Assembly (NCBI GenBank): GCA_947445035.1
Contig: CANFCK010000011.1
Span: 17,567-81,566 of the forward strand
Source of the DNA: Deltaproteobacteria bacterium
GTDB lineage: Bacteria > Myxococcota_A > UBA796 > SXON01
Reading direction: 5' to 3'
Length of the DNA stretch: 64,000 bases
Part shown: in pieces, positions 19,420 to 28,280 of the stretch
How positions within the stretch are numbered: position 1 is the first letter of the stretch
Layout of the letters: each line of letters opens with the position of its first letter
Program-made: the position numbers and the translations under genes
Notes under the pieces: model-generated
The model's database searches: none
Seen by the model: the letters and a program-made list of their open reading frames with translations, nothing else
Told to the model about the DNA's origin: nothing

Positions 19420-19982
19420 CGCGATCCGCATCCAGCGTGCACACTGTCGATGTGCGAAGTTGTCACTCGGGAGCAGCTCGGGCTTGTCTTGGCGCTGCAG
19501 CCAGACCTTGAAAGCATCGACGATCGGCCGGGTCTGTGCGCCTCGGCGTGCGAGCAGGGCGGCGCCGACGAGGCCCTGGGCCATGGCGTCGCGCTCGACC
19601 GCGTACATCCGGCTGGTGGCGTGGCCGTGGTCGTGCGGCCGCAGTCTTTGCACCGGACGATGTCCAGCACCTCGCGACCAAGGCGGGCGATCGTCTCGTT
19701 GGCGTCGAGTCGCACGCTGTGCTCACGATCACGGGCGAGCAGGCGCTTGCTTCCGCAATGCTCGCACGCTCCGACAGAGCAGCCCGGTTCCAGGCGACGC
19801 TGTGTCGCCCTCCGGAGTCGGCGGGAGCCGCGTCGCTGGTCGGCGGAGGCCGGACACCGGTCATCTTTCGGCGAAGCATGGTGCGAAGCTCGCTGATCTC
19901 CTGGCTCTGTTTCGCGGCGATCTGGAGCAACTCCTCGAACCGGGCCTCCGACTCCGCCAGCGCGGTCTGTAGGCGGACGATC
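19420..19982 (-). pseudogene. IS66-family transposase remnant
   Basis: Minus-strand pieces in three frames: an N-terminal coiled coil (RFEELLQIAAKQSQEISEL), a zinc-finger segment (CEHCGSKRLL ... VRCKDCG), then the C-terminal portion (MYAVERDAMAQ; RPIVDAFKVWLQRQ; LPSDNFAHRQCARWM). The order matches IS66 TnpC, but the central DDE domain is missing and at least two frameshifts separate the parts. No terminal repeats were recognised. Confidence 0.65.
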
Positions 19983-20073
19983 TACGCTTCAAGGTGTGAC
20001 GACACTCCTGCATTTTCGCACCTTCCGGAATGCCGGTCCAGACGGCCTGGGAGAAGTGATCGTTGCAATTGCA

Positions 20074-20395
20074 CTACCCCAACGGCGAGTTTGGCGGGTA
20101 CCGCTTGCGACGTGGCGCGAGAGAGAGATCGACCCCCTCGAGGATGAGTCCGAGCACCGCGGGGTCGAGCTGCCGGAGCGCATGGGTCACCCAGCCGGAC
20201 TGGGCGCCGGCCTCCATCGCAACCTTCGCAAAGCGTTTTCCTTCAAAAGCCTCTCGGACTCCTTCCGGCGTCATCGGGAAGCCCGATGTGGGCCCAGTCA
20301 AACCACCCCATGACCATCCCATGGGTGCAGATGCACGCCACGGACGTGCGGTCCCCGAGATCGATGCCCACGGTGCAGGTGCTATAGTCGTTCAT
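20074..20395 (-). pseudogene. IS110-family transposase N-terminal remnant
   Basis: ATG 20395 begins MNDYSTCTVGIDLGDRTS, the DEDD first-aspartate motif of IS110 transposases. A frameshift then leads to GFPMTPEGVREAF ... FAKVAMEAGAQSGWVTHAL, the second conserved block with its Glu. The frame then stops in unrelated sequence at 20074; the C-terminal serine-containing domain is absent. Confidence 0.65.
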
Positions 20396-20400
20396 CGCCG

Positions 20401-20706
20401 GTGACTCCGTTGAGCTTTGCTCTAGTCAGGATGCACACTCTGCTCCGCGTGGAGCACCGGCCGCCTCATCCCATCTATCCCCCGCTGTTGTCACAAGCGC
20501 GCCGTGAGGTCATCGAACAACACTTCGACCAGTCGCGCTTGGCCGAGGCCCTGGCCCGCCTGCGTGGCGCCCGGGTCGTGCTCACCCACCCCTCGCAGCC
20601 CACACCCCTCGTGATTCCACTGCTCGAATCACGGTTGACGCGCAGTGTCGCCACGACGGAGTCGGTGGCGCAGCGGGTGGCGCGGATGCGACGGGGGCGG
20701 AGGTAG
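20401..20706 (+). pseudogene. C-terminal stub of ligase-associated DEXH helicase (Lhr-like)
   Basis: The last 65 residues (ARREVIEQHFDQSRLAEALA; THPSQPTPLVIPLLESRL; AQRVARM) match the extreme C-terminus of the DNA-ligase-associated DEXH helicase, a protein of about 800 residues. All helicase motifs are missing, and the IS110 remnant abuts the 5' side. pdeM of the same functional cluster follows at 20932. Bases 20707-20931 show no recognisable gene. Confidence 0.55.
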
Positions 20707-20931
20707 GGGTCACAAACTGGCGACGGTGGCGTCATGCCCGCGAAAACGCAACACGCACGAGTGCTTCGATGCGTTTGGGCCGGTGGGAGCGCCATCGAGC
20801 GCCGAATTCTGGGCGTTGTCCCGATCGGCTGCCGGCTGGATTTCCGCTCCGCGCGGCGGATGTTGCGAATCGAGGGGCATGACCCTCGCCGCGTTGCGAA
20901 ATGGGGGGCATGAGTCGAGATACCCGGGGCG

Positions 20932-21480
20932 ATGCGCCGTGCCCAGCCGCTCGTCGAACGTCCCCCTGAGCGCATCGCGGTGCCGCTGCAAGGTTCGCCG
21001 CTGGGTTTGACGTTGACTATTGCCGGCGAATCGGTCCTGCTCCTCCCGGACCGGGCGCTTTTCTGGAACGGCATGCTCGCGGTAGCCGACGTCCACCTTG
21101 GCAAGGGCGACCACTTCCGCGCCGAAGGCCTCCCTCTCCCGCCGGGCGAGCTTGACGACGACCTCGCCCGCCTCGACCGCCTCGTCGCCGCGACCGGAGC
21201 GCGGACCGTTCGGGTGCTCGGAGACCTCGTCCACGGCGCCGTCAAAGCGGCGACCGAGGCGCGGGTCGCCGAGTGGCGCGCCGGCCTGCGCGCCCGCCTG
21301 GAGCTGGTCCCAGGCAACCACGATCGCCATCAGGCGACGCTCCCGGCCTCTTGGGAGGTCACCATGCTCCCGGCGCTCGTGAAGGAGGGACCCTTTGCAT
21401 TTTCTCACGCGCCGGCCGTGGTACCGGAGGCCTTCGTCTGGGCCGGCCATGTCCATCCGATGGACTTGGCGCTCAATTGA
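20932..21480 (+). CDS. pdeM: Ligase-associated metallophosphoesterase PdeM, C-terminally short
   Basis: 182 residues. Metallophosphoesterase motifs are in order: ADVHLGK, LGDLVHG, PGNHDRH, FSHAP, and AGHVHP close to the end, with LLPDRALFWNG preceding. PdeM normally runs to about 215 residues, so the stop right after AGHVHPMDLALN removes roughly the last 30. All metal ligands I can identify remain, so activity is possible but doubtful. The family belongs to the ligase/helicase/exonuclease DNA-repair cluster, whose helicase is only a stub here. Confidence 0.7.
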   Translation: MRRAQPLVERPPERIAVPLQGSPLGLTLTIAGESVLLLPDRALFWNGMLAVADVHLGKGDHFRAEGLPLPPGELDDDLARLDRLVAATGARTVRVLGDLVHGAVKAATEARVAEWRAGLRARLELVPGNHDRHQATLPASWEVTMLPALVKEGPFAFSHAPAVVPEAFVWAGHVHPMDLALN

Positions 21481-21524
21481 CACCTCCTCGGTGGGCACGG
21501 GGGGACGCCGGCGAACTCGAACTC

Positions 21525-21674
21525 ATGGAGCAGACGCCCACCCAACAACTCGCCCCGTCGGCCATCGTTCCGCTCGGAAACCGGCCGCACATCGCGGTGG
21601 TGGGCGACCAGATCGTCGTGGCCTACGATCTCGAGGGGAGCGACGCCCAACTGTGGGTGGCTCGCTTCGTCTGA
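21525..21674 (+). CDS. Possible 49-residue ORF or gene remnant
   Basis: ATG 21525 encodes a short sequence with strand-like stretches (NRPHIAVVGDQIVVAYDL, QLWVARFV). It could be the tail of a larger lost protein. No domain, no clear ribosome-binding site. Confidence 0.25.
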   Translation: MEQTPTQQLAPSAIVPLGNRPHIAVVGDQIVVAYDLEGSDAQLWVARFV

Positions 21675-21788
21675 CGACGAGGACGGTGCGAGCATCATCG
21701 CAGCGCTGCCGACCCGCCCGGTTGGGCTCCGGCGTGAGTCATCGGCAACGTTGCGTGGTATGGATAGGGCGCCCCACCCCGGAACTTC

Positions 21789-23720
21789 ATGCGCGCCCTG
21801 CCGCTCTCTCTCGTTTGTCTGCTCGTGGCCTGTTCGGACTACAACCTCAACGGCAAGGCCGAGGGCAACGGCGACAACGAGAACGACTCCGACTGGGATG
21901 GCGAGGGCGACGGCGACGACACCGGCTACCCGGAGGACACCGATCCCACCGTGTGCGAAGGGCGCTCGTTCCCAGGGAAGTCGGTGCGGCAGAACGAAGA
22001 GTGTGATGTCGAAGCAGCCCCGGTTGGCAGCTTCACCCCGGTCGTCGAGTGGAAGAAGGACACCTTCCGCAACGTCTCCGGCTCCAACCAGATCATGATG
22101 ATGCCGGCCGTCGGCTCACTCAGCGACGATGACGGGGACGGGGACGCCGATGAGAACGACATTCCCGACGTGGTGGTCATCACCTACGGCTCGGCCGATG
22201 TGGTGCGTGTCGTCAGCGGCGATGGCTCGGGCACCGAGCTGCTCACCATCGAGGGCAGCGGTGTCCAGGGGCAAGGCGGCGTGGCCCTCGGCGACATCGA
22301 CAACGACGGTTGGACCGACATCATCATCCCGACGAACAATAAAACACTCGTCGCGTACGATCACAACGGCGCGCGGATGTGGACCAGCGCCAACCTCAAC
22401 AGTTCGATGTACGGCACCAGCGACAATCCGGCCATCGCCGACCTCAATGGCGACGGCGAGCCCGAGATCATCTGCGGCTCGGCGATTGTCAGCAACACCG
22501 GCGCGACCTTGGGTCAGGGTCGTAACGGCATCGGCGGCGTCAATGGCAACAACGTGGGCACCACGTCCTTCGCCTACGACATCGACAACGACGGGGATCA
22601 GGAGGTGGTCGTCGGCAACGCGCTGTACAAGCGCAACGGCAGCGCCATCTGGACCAACGGTCAGGAAGATGGGTACCCGGCGGTGGGCAACTTCGATGGG
22701 GACGACAAGGGTGAAATCGTCGTGAGCACGGGCGGCCGCATCCGGCTCCAGGACGACGATGGGACCGTGCTGTGCAGCGCCAAGATCCCTGGGGCGGACT
22801 CCGCCTACTATGGCGGTCCGCCGACGGTGGCAGACTTCGACGGTGACGGTGAGGCCGAGTTTGCGGCGGCGGCCGGCAGTCGGTACTCGGTGTTCGAGAA
22901 GGACTGCTCGGTCAAGTGGCAGGCGGTCACGCAGGACGCGTCGAGCGGCAACACCGGCAGCTCGGTCTTCGACTTCGAGGGGGACGGCGTCGCCGAGGCG
23001 GTCTACGCCGATGAAACGCGGCTGTGGGTCTTCGCCGGTCCGGACGGCAGCGTAAAGTTGGAAAGCAGCGAACACAGCAACGCGACCTGGCTCGAATACC
23101 CCGCCATCGCCGACGTGGATGCCGACGGGCAGGCCGAAATCATCGTCGCCAACACCAGCGGTCACGCTGGCTTCTACGTCTTCGGCGACGCCGACGGCTC
23201 GTGGCGCTCCGCCCGCCGCGTGTGGAACCAGCACGCCTACAGCATCACCAACATCAACGACGACGGCAGCATCCCGGCCACCCCAGCGCGCAACCTGGAG
23301 ACGTACAACAACTTCCGTTCGGGTGACATCTACGCCGGCTCCGACGGCTACACCCTCCCCGACCTCACCGCCACCGTCGAGGGCGTGTGCATCGATGAGT
23401 GCGATGAGGGCGTGCTCGTCGCCTGGGTTTCCGTCGCCAATCGCGGGTACGAGGACATCACCCAGGACTTCGTCGTCAAGCTCGTCGCGGTCGACGAGGA
23501 CGGGAACACCTCGACCCTCGGCGCCACCGCGGTCACCGACACCGTCCCGGCTGGGGAATCGTTGGACTCCTTCGAGTACCGCTTGGAATCGGGCGCGAAG
23601 AAGATTGTCACCCTCACCGCGCAAGTCGACGGCGGCGACGCGGGCACGGACCAGACGGTGAGCGAGTGCCTGGAAGACAACAACGAGGAGGAGTGGAAGG
23701 AGAATCTTTGTACGGACTGA
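21789..23720 (+). CDS. FG-GAP/VCBS-repeat lipoprotein with CARDB domain (paralogue 3)
   Basis: ATG start giving MRALPLSLVCLLVAC, a lipobox signal peptide; acidic linker (NDSDWDGEGDGDD). Six or more VCBS/FG-GAP units with DxDxDG loops. The signature WNQHAYSITNINDDGSIP ... NNFRSGD is nearly identical to paralogue 2, and the C-terminal CARDB-like domain ends SECLEDNNEEEW. 643 residues. It stands alone beside the IS-rich decay zone, 12 kb from its relatives. Confidence 0.8.
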   Translation: MRALPLSLVCLLVACSDYNLNGKAEGNGDNENDSDWDGEGDGDDTGYPEDTDPTVCEGRSFPGKSVRQNEECDVEAAPVGSFTPVVEWKKDTFRNVSGSNQIMMMPAVGSLSDDDGDGDADENDIPDVVVITYGSADVVRVVSGDGSGTELLTIEGSGVQGQGGVALGDIDNDGWTDIIIPTNNKTLVAYDHNGARMWTSANLNSSMYGTSDNPAIADLNGDGEPEIICGSAIVSNTGATLGQGRNGIGGVNGNNVGTTSFAYDIDNDGDQEVVVGNALYKRNGSAIWTNGQEDGYPAVGNFDGDDKGEIVVSTGGRIRLQDDDGTVLCSAKIPGADSAYYGGPPTVADFDGDGEAEFAAAAGSRYSVFEKDCSVKWQAVTQDASSGNTGSSVFDFEGDGVAEAVYADETRLWVFAGPDGSVKLESSEHSNATWLEYPAIADVDADGQAEIIVANTSGHAGFYVFGDADGSWRSARRVWNQHAYSITNINDDGSIPATPARNLETYNNFRSGDIYAGSDGYTLPDLTATVEGVCIDECDEGVLVAWVSVANRGYEDITQDFVVKLVAVDEDGNTSTLGATAVTDTVPAGESLDSFEYRLESGAKKIVTLTAQVDGGDAGTDQTVSECLEDNNEEEWKENLCTD

Positions 23721-23728
23721 GGTCCGAC

Positions 23729-23800
23729 CGGCGGCCGCCCTTTGGGCGCCGCGTGCTCGCTCCGGGCGCAGCGCCCTCCACTCTCCCGCTGCCGCGCACT
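23729..23800 (+). repeat. Dispersed intergenic hairpin repeat, family 2, copy C
   Basis: Starts 8 bp after the stop of paralogue 3. A GC-only hairpin (GCGGCCGCCC-TTT-GGGCGCCGC) leads, followed by the conserved tail pattern GCGCAGCGCCCTCCACTC ... GCTGCCGCG. Resembles 34062-34134 and 55543-55613; this copy is the most diverged. No T-run follows, so it is not a canonical Rho-independent terminator. Confidence 0.5.
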
Positions 23801-23834
23801 CCTACGCGTACGGATCGCGGCGATCATCCCCCCG

Positions 23835-23987
23835 TCACCCCGTCCGCTTCCCCCACCACGCCCGGACGTCGGCGACTACGCCCTTGTAGCAGAAGTAGAA
23901 GATGATGGCGTTGGCGAGGAAGAAGAAGAACCACTCGGCCGCGTGCCAGGGTGCCATCGGCTGGGGGTGCATCATCGAGCCGCTCAT
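23835..23987 (-). CDS. 50-residue single-span membrane protein
   Basis: Too short for most gene callers. The ATG at 23987 overlaps the stop of the upstream gene (ATGA). Residues about 18-32 are a strong membrane span (EWFFFFLANAIIFYF), followed by KGVVADVRAWWGKR with a cytoplasm-facing basic end. Coupling to the four-helix membrane protein suggests a small partner subunit; function unknown. Confidence 0.6.
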   Translation of the reverse strand: MSGSMMHPQPMAPWHAAEWFFFFLANAIIFYFCYKGVVADVRAWWGKRTG

Positions 23988-24475
23988 CGGCCGGCCAGCG
24001 TGCCGAGCACGATGGCGGCGGTGAACAGCGCGGCGTTGAGCGCAAGCTGCCAGCTGACGCGCCCTGCCGTCGTTTCATAGGCTGCAGCATCCACCACAGC
24101 GCCGTCCTTATCGAGCGTCCGCGCTGGATCGAGCGTCCATATCTCAAGGTGAACGTAGCTTATCCACCCGACGAAGAGCAGCGCCAGCCGCGCCGAGAGC
24201 ATGCTGTGCTCGGTGGTGTCCCACCGCAGTGCCAGGCTGGCTGGCAAGGAAATGCCCGGGTTCTGCCCGACCACGTGCAGGTACAGTTCCGTGGGGATGA
24301 AGGCGCCGAGCGACAGCCCGATGCCGGCGCCGAAGGAGCGGTAGACCCGGAGGACGCCCACGCTGCCCACGTGAGGGATGGCCGCGCGGAAGAGCAGCAG
24401 GAGCGCGAAGATCAAAAGCGCCCCGCCATGGACCGTGGCGGCAACCACGTTGACGGCGTGCATGACCTCGGTCAC
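23984..24475 (-). CDS. Four-helix membrane protein of unknown function
   Basis: 163 residues from GTG 24475, overlapping the preceding gene's stop by 4 bases. Four hydrophobic helices at about 10-30, 42-62, 92-112 and 140-160; several His residues lie near membrane borders (HAVN, VHGG, YLHVVG, YVHLEIW), which might bind metal or haem, but no family is recognised. Member of the leftward run 23835-28057. Confidence 0.55.
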   Translation of the reverse strand: MTEVMHAVNVVAATVHGGALLIFALLLLFRAAIPHVGSVGVLRVYRSFGAGIGLSLGAFIPTELYLHVVGQNPGISLPASLALRWDTTEHSMLSARLALLFVGWISYVHLEIWTLDPARTLDKDGAVVDAAAYETTAGRVSWQLALNAALFTAAIVLGTLAGR

Positions 24476-25839
24476 GACAACAGCTCTGCGATCCAGTCGC
24501 TGGCGGCGCGATCACCGGGGGAGGCGAGGAGGCGACCGGCACGCGCGTCGTCGCCGAAGCGGGCGAGGGCCGCCGCTTGCAGACCCGCGCCATGGCCGGT
24601 CGGTGACTGCCGCCGCTCCGGCCACCAGCCGCCGCGGGTGGTGTACAACTTCAGCTCGGTGGGCCACGCCAGCGCGTCGTCCACGGTGCAGGCCGCGAGG
24701 CCGCCGGTGCGGCGGAGCCCGGCCACGGCTGCCCACGGCCGTTCGCGCAAGAGCGGGAGAATTTCGCCAGAGATCTCCGCGCCGCGCAGCCGCCCCGCGG
24801 CTGCTTTTGCGATCACGCGCAGCCCCGCCTCACCGAGCACCGGACCCAGCGCTTCCGCCAGCAGTCGCGCCTTTCGCGCCGAAAGCCGACTGTCGGTCAC
24901 CACCTCGACGCGAGACGCGACCGCGGCCACGTCCTCCGTTTTGTCCCCAGAGGCCCCCTCGGCAAGCCACTCCGGGCCCAGCTCGTGGTGGGTGATCATC
25001 AGCGCGGCCGCCTCCGCCAGCGAGGTGGCGCCGAGCGCCGGTCGAGGCAAACCCGCGGCGGCGGCCTCGGCCGAACCCCAGGCCGTACGAAACACCACGC
25101 GCTCGATCTGGTCGGCGCGCAAGCGCTTTTCTCCCGCCTTCAGGTGGCGGCACAAGACCACGTCGAGCGCGTCCAGCGCCGTGTTCATCCACGGCGAGCC
25201 TGGGTAGCGGGGAATGATCAAGGTCCGGGCGAGCCAGACCGCGCCGGGCGCGCCCAGCGCGGCCGAGGGGGCCAATTTTGCGCCGCCGGAGGCGCCGGGG
25301 CGATGGACGGCCTCCGCCAGGCGCCGTGCTCCCGCGCTTCCGGCCACGTCGGCCAGGGCAACGGCGGCGCCATCGGCCAAGGCACCCTCCACCTCCGCCA
25401 ACATTCCGCTGGCGCCCGACCCCGCGGCAAGCGCACGGATGACCGCCGCGGCCACCCGCATCGCCCGCAGGTCGACCTCGTCGGCCCGGGCTGCGACCGC
25501 GCCCGCCAGGCCCACGCGTGCCGCAACCTCGAACGCCGCGACGCTGCTGGCGACGAGCTGATCGAGGGTGCCAGCTTCTGTCAGCCACGCCGCCGGACCC
25601 AGCCCGGCGCCCACGCGGCCGCCCGCCGTCAGGTCGTCGAACGGCAGCTGTAGGAACCGCCCCGTTTGCGCCGCGGCGCCGACGCCGAGCTCGGCCCCGC
25701 CAGGGAGAGCCGCCAGCCGCCGCGCGGCCCCGGCGAGCCCCACGTGCTGCAAGCGAACAATGGTCGCGACATCGGGAGGAATGTCGGATGCAGTCAGGGC
25801 CGCCGCCCACGCACACAGGTCAGAAAGAGAGCTGCTCAT
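24472..25839 (-). CDS. MmgE/PrpD-like protein
   Basis: Start ATG 25839 overlaps the porin stop by one base (TGATG). 455 residues. The beginning (CAWAAALTASDIPPDVATIV) and the segment PGSPWMNTALDALDVVLCR ... LRADQIERVVFRT have the pattern of the MmgE/PrpD (2-methylcitrate dehydratase-like) family. The sequence is Ala-rich and quite diverged, so the reaction cannot be named. Its coupling to a FadL-type porin would suit uptake and breakdown of a hydrophobic compound, but this is inference. Confidence 0.5.
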   Translation of the reverse strand: MSSSLSDLCAWAAALTASDIPPDVATIVRLQHVGLAGAARRLAALPGGAELGVGAAAQTGRFLQLPFDDLTAGGRVGAGLGPAAWLTEAGTLDQLVASSVAAFEVAARVGLAGAVAARADEVDLRAMRVAAAVIRALAAGSGASGMLAEVEGALADGAAVALADVAGSAGARRLAEAVHRPGASGGAKLAPSAALGAPGAVWLARTLIIPRYPGSPWMNTALDALDVVLCRHLKAGEKRLRADQIERVVFRTAWGSAEAAAAGLPRPALGATSLAEAAALMITHHELGPEWLAEGASGDKTEDVAAVASRVEVVTDSRLSARKARLLAEALGPVLGEAGLRVIAKAAAGRLRGAEISGEILPLLRERPWAAVAGLRRTGGLAACTVDDALAWPTELKLYTTRGGWWPERRQSPTGHGAGLQAAALARFGDDARAGRLLASPGDRAASDWIAELLS

Positions 25840-27296
25840 CAGTACTCGAGACCCCACTGCACCCCAGCCGCCAACAAGTGCCCGCCGATGGGGATCGGCG
25901 AGCCGTCCACCGAATAACCCGCCGTCGGCGTGTCGGGCGTCCCCCGGTCGAGCTGTCCGGACGCGACGATGTGGACCTGCAAAAAGCCGTCGAGGCGCAC
26001 ACGGCGCTGGTGTCCCGGCTTGCGGAACGGGTCGTCGTGTTCGACACCCAGGCCGACCGCGAAAAGGGTCCGGTCTCCATCGAGGAGCGCGGTTTCCGTG
26101 GACTGACTTTGCAGCGGGGTGGGCTCGAAACCCGCGCCGCCACGAATCGAGACGACCCAGTCTCCGGAGCGCTCCCACGGGCGGAATTTCGGCAACTTCA
26201 CCTCGGCCCCGACCCGCGGCGACCACGTTGCCACCAGGGTGATCGAGCTGGGATTGCCGTCGGTCGCGGAGCCATCCGGGATGTCCAGACCCGCGCCGTC
26301 CACGGTGAAGTGGGTCACCTCCGCAATACTGGGGAGGGCCTCGTCCCAGGCGGTGCGCTTGACGTCGACGCTCAACGTACAGGTCTCGGCGATCTCATAG
26401 GCCACACCGAGGTTCACCTGACTCGGGGTGTAGTGGTCGAAGACGCCCAGGCTGATGCCCAGGGTGAACGGGAGCACCAACGGGTCGAGGTCGCCGAGCT
26501 GCTCGGTGCGGGCGTTGACTTGAAGGTCGATGTCGACGTCGACGGGCAGGCCGGCGTCACCACGCCACGACGCGCCCACCTCCAGCCCGTCGAGCACCGG
26601 CAGCGCCTGCCCGGCGTCCCAGTGCACAGAGACGATCGGCGCGAACCCTGGAATGAGGTCCAGCTCCATGTCGTGGACATCCAAGCCGACCGCGACCACC
26701 TCGCCCGCGGCGCTTTCCCCCCCTTCGGCACCGCTGACGGTCAGGTCCAGCGTCGCCGAAATATGGTACTTCGCCCGCGGAATGACCTGAACGCCGGCGC
26801 CAACCGCGATGCCCCACTTGGGCCGCAAACCGGCGCCGAGGACCAGCTCGTACCGCTGGGCCCGGTTTTCGTAGAGGAAGTAGGTGGGCACCTGCGGATC
26901 GAAGGTCTGCAAGCGAATCAGCCGGTTCATGGGGAGGAAGAGGCCGACGCCGAACGAAAACATCGTCCCAATCGGTCGGGTCACCCCGAGCATGAAGCCC
27001 TGCACCGGGTCGTACGCGGGGCCGACGTCCAAGGGCTCGTCCAGCTCGTCGACCAGTCCGTCGCGATTCTGGTCCCACCAAACCGGTGAAATCGGCTCGA
27101 ACGCCGAATTCACGCCCACAAAACCCAAAGACGCCTGCGGATACCGTTGCCCGGCCAGGGCGGCCGGGTTCTGGAGGATCGACTCCGCGCCTTCCTCGAG
27201 CGCGACAGCGCCGCCACCGCGCCCCATCTTCCGGGCCCCGAAGCCGTAGAACTCCATCGGGCTGCCCAGCGCCACCGCCGACAGCAGCAGGATCAC
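25839..27296 (-). CDS. FadL/TodX-family outer-membrane transport protein
   Basis: GTG start overlapping the upstream stop (GTGA), with a short signal peptide (MILLLSAVALGSP). The mature N-terminus MEFYGFGARKMGRGGGAVAL followed by SILQNPAAL is the classic FadL hatch-domain pattern (G.GARA...GGA, NPA). The rest alternates beta-strands and ends in WGLEY with a terminal aromatic, as expected for Bam insertion. 485 residues. Passive uptake of long-chain fatty acids or other hydrophobic compounds. Confidence 0.8.
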   Translation of the reverse strand: MILLLSAVALGSPMEFYGFGARKMGRGGGAVALEEGAESILQNPAALAGQRYPQASLGFVGVNSAFEPISPVWWDQNRDGLVDELDEPLDVGPAYDPVQGFMLGVTRPIGTMFSFGVGLFLPMNRLIRLQTFDPQVPTYFLYENRAQRYELVLGAGLRPKWGIAVGAGVQVIPRAKYHISATLDLTVSGAEGGESAAGEVVAVGLDVHDMELDLIPGFAPIVSVHWDAGQALPVLDGLEVGASWRGDAGLPVDVDIDLQVNARTEQLGDLDPLVLPFTLGISLGVFDHYTPSQVNLGVAYEIAETCTLSVDVKRTAWDEALPSIAEVTHFTVDGAGLDIPDGSATDGNPSSITLVATWSPRVGAEVKLPKFRPWERSGDWVVSIRGGAGFEPTPLQSQSTETALLDGDRTLFAVGLGVEHDDPFRKPGHQRRVRLDGFLQVHIVASGQLDRGTPDTPTAGYSVDGSPIPIGGHLLAAGVQWGLEY

Positions 27297-28057
27297 GCGT
27301 ACCCGATCTCAGGCACCGGGGTCAGCGCAATCTGGCGCAGGTGTTCGATGAGGTTGACCGGCGTTTCATTGCCGAGCGCTTCCCGAAGGCAGGCGATGCG
27401 CCCGCTGAGATTGGCGGTGGCCAGCCCCGAGCCCTTGTAGACCCCCCGCTCCTGTCCGGCGTTGAGCGCGGTGTAGCCGTGACCCAGGAACTTTCCGGCC
27501 AACGCACCCCACTGGCGAGCCGGGAAGCGGTGCGGGGCAAAATAGTAGAATTTCTCTGGCGGGCAGTCGGGATGGCTGGCGACGCCGACCGCTTCGGGCA
27601 GGTCCGCGGGGTAGGCGCGTTCGCCCTTGGGGTGGGCCGCGGCGATGACCACCGCGCCTTTTTCGACCGCATTGGCGCAGCAGTCGCGCAGGAGCAGCGC
27701 CTTGCCCATGTTGGGCGTGCCCAACGACAGGTTGATGACGCCGGCTCCGTTTTTGGCGGCGAGCTCGATCGCGGCGGCCATCAGGTCGGCGCTGGTACGC
27801 AGCTTGGCGTCCATGATCTTGATGCACATCAGCTGGGCCTCGGGTGCCACGACATGGATCGCGGCGGCGATCTCGGTGCCATGCCCGTTTTCGTCGGCAA
27901 AGTCGGAGGCCAGCAACGCGTGGGCGGTGGCGTTGAGCGAGATGTTCCAACCGGTGAGGGCGGCGCGCGCGAGCCTGGGGTCGCGGACGTCCACGCCGCT
28001 ATCGACGATCGCGATGATCTGGCCCTTTCCGGTGTACTCCGTTCCGCGAAACCGCAT
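27293..28057 (-). CDS. Subtilisin-fold (S8) protein lacking the catalytic serine
   Basis: 254 residues. The Asp box (IIAIVDSGVD, Asp19) and His box (ENGHGTEIAAAI, His59) are intact. The oxyanion region reads VVIAAAHPKGERAYPA where AAGN is usual, so the Asn is absent. The serine box is YKGSGLATANLSG instead of GTSMAxPHVxG, putting Gly211 in the nucleophile position. It is therefore probably a pseudoprotease, unless Ser210 is recruited. There is no signal peptide or propeptide, so it is cytoplasmic as written. First gene of the leftward coupled run with the FadL-type porin and the PrpD-like protein. Confidence 0.7.
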   Translation of the reverse strand: MRFRGTEYTGKGQIIAIVDSGVDVRDPRLARAALTGWNISLNATAHALLASDFADENGHGTEIAAAIHVVAPEAQLMCIKIMDAKLRTSADLMAAAIELAAKNGAGVINLSLGTPNMGKALLLRDCCANAVEKGAVVIAAAHPKGERAYPADLPEAVGVASHPDCPPEKFYYFAPHRFPARQWGALAGKFLGHGYTALNAGQERGVYKGSGLATANLSGRIACLREALGNETPVNLIEHLRQIALTPVPEIGYA

Positions 28058-28280
28058 TCTGCTTCCTGTTCAGCACACCCCTCCTACGGGGTTCGCGGCC
28101 CTTCGGCAAGCGGCTGAGACCGCGGTATGCTGCGGAAAGCCGCTGTAGACCTTGTCGAAGCCCTCCGCACCTCCCGCTCCCCTCTTGACAGGCGCCCGCG
28201 CTCGGGCCGGCATTGTTGCTCTGGCGGATCGTGTTGGTGCTGCCGGAGCGCCAACGCGCGTTTTCGGCCACCCTGCGCGT

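Noticed and set aside
20707..20931. Minus-strand ORF ending in the stretch before pdeM
   Set aside because: No start, no domain, composition like intergenic sequence.
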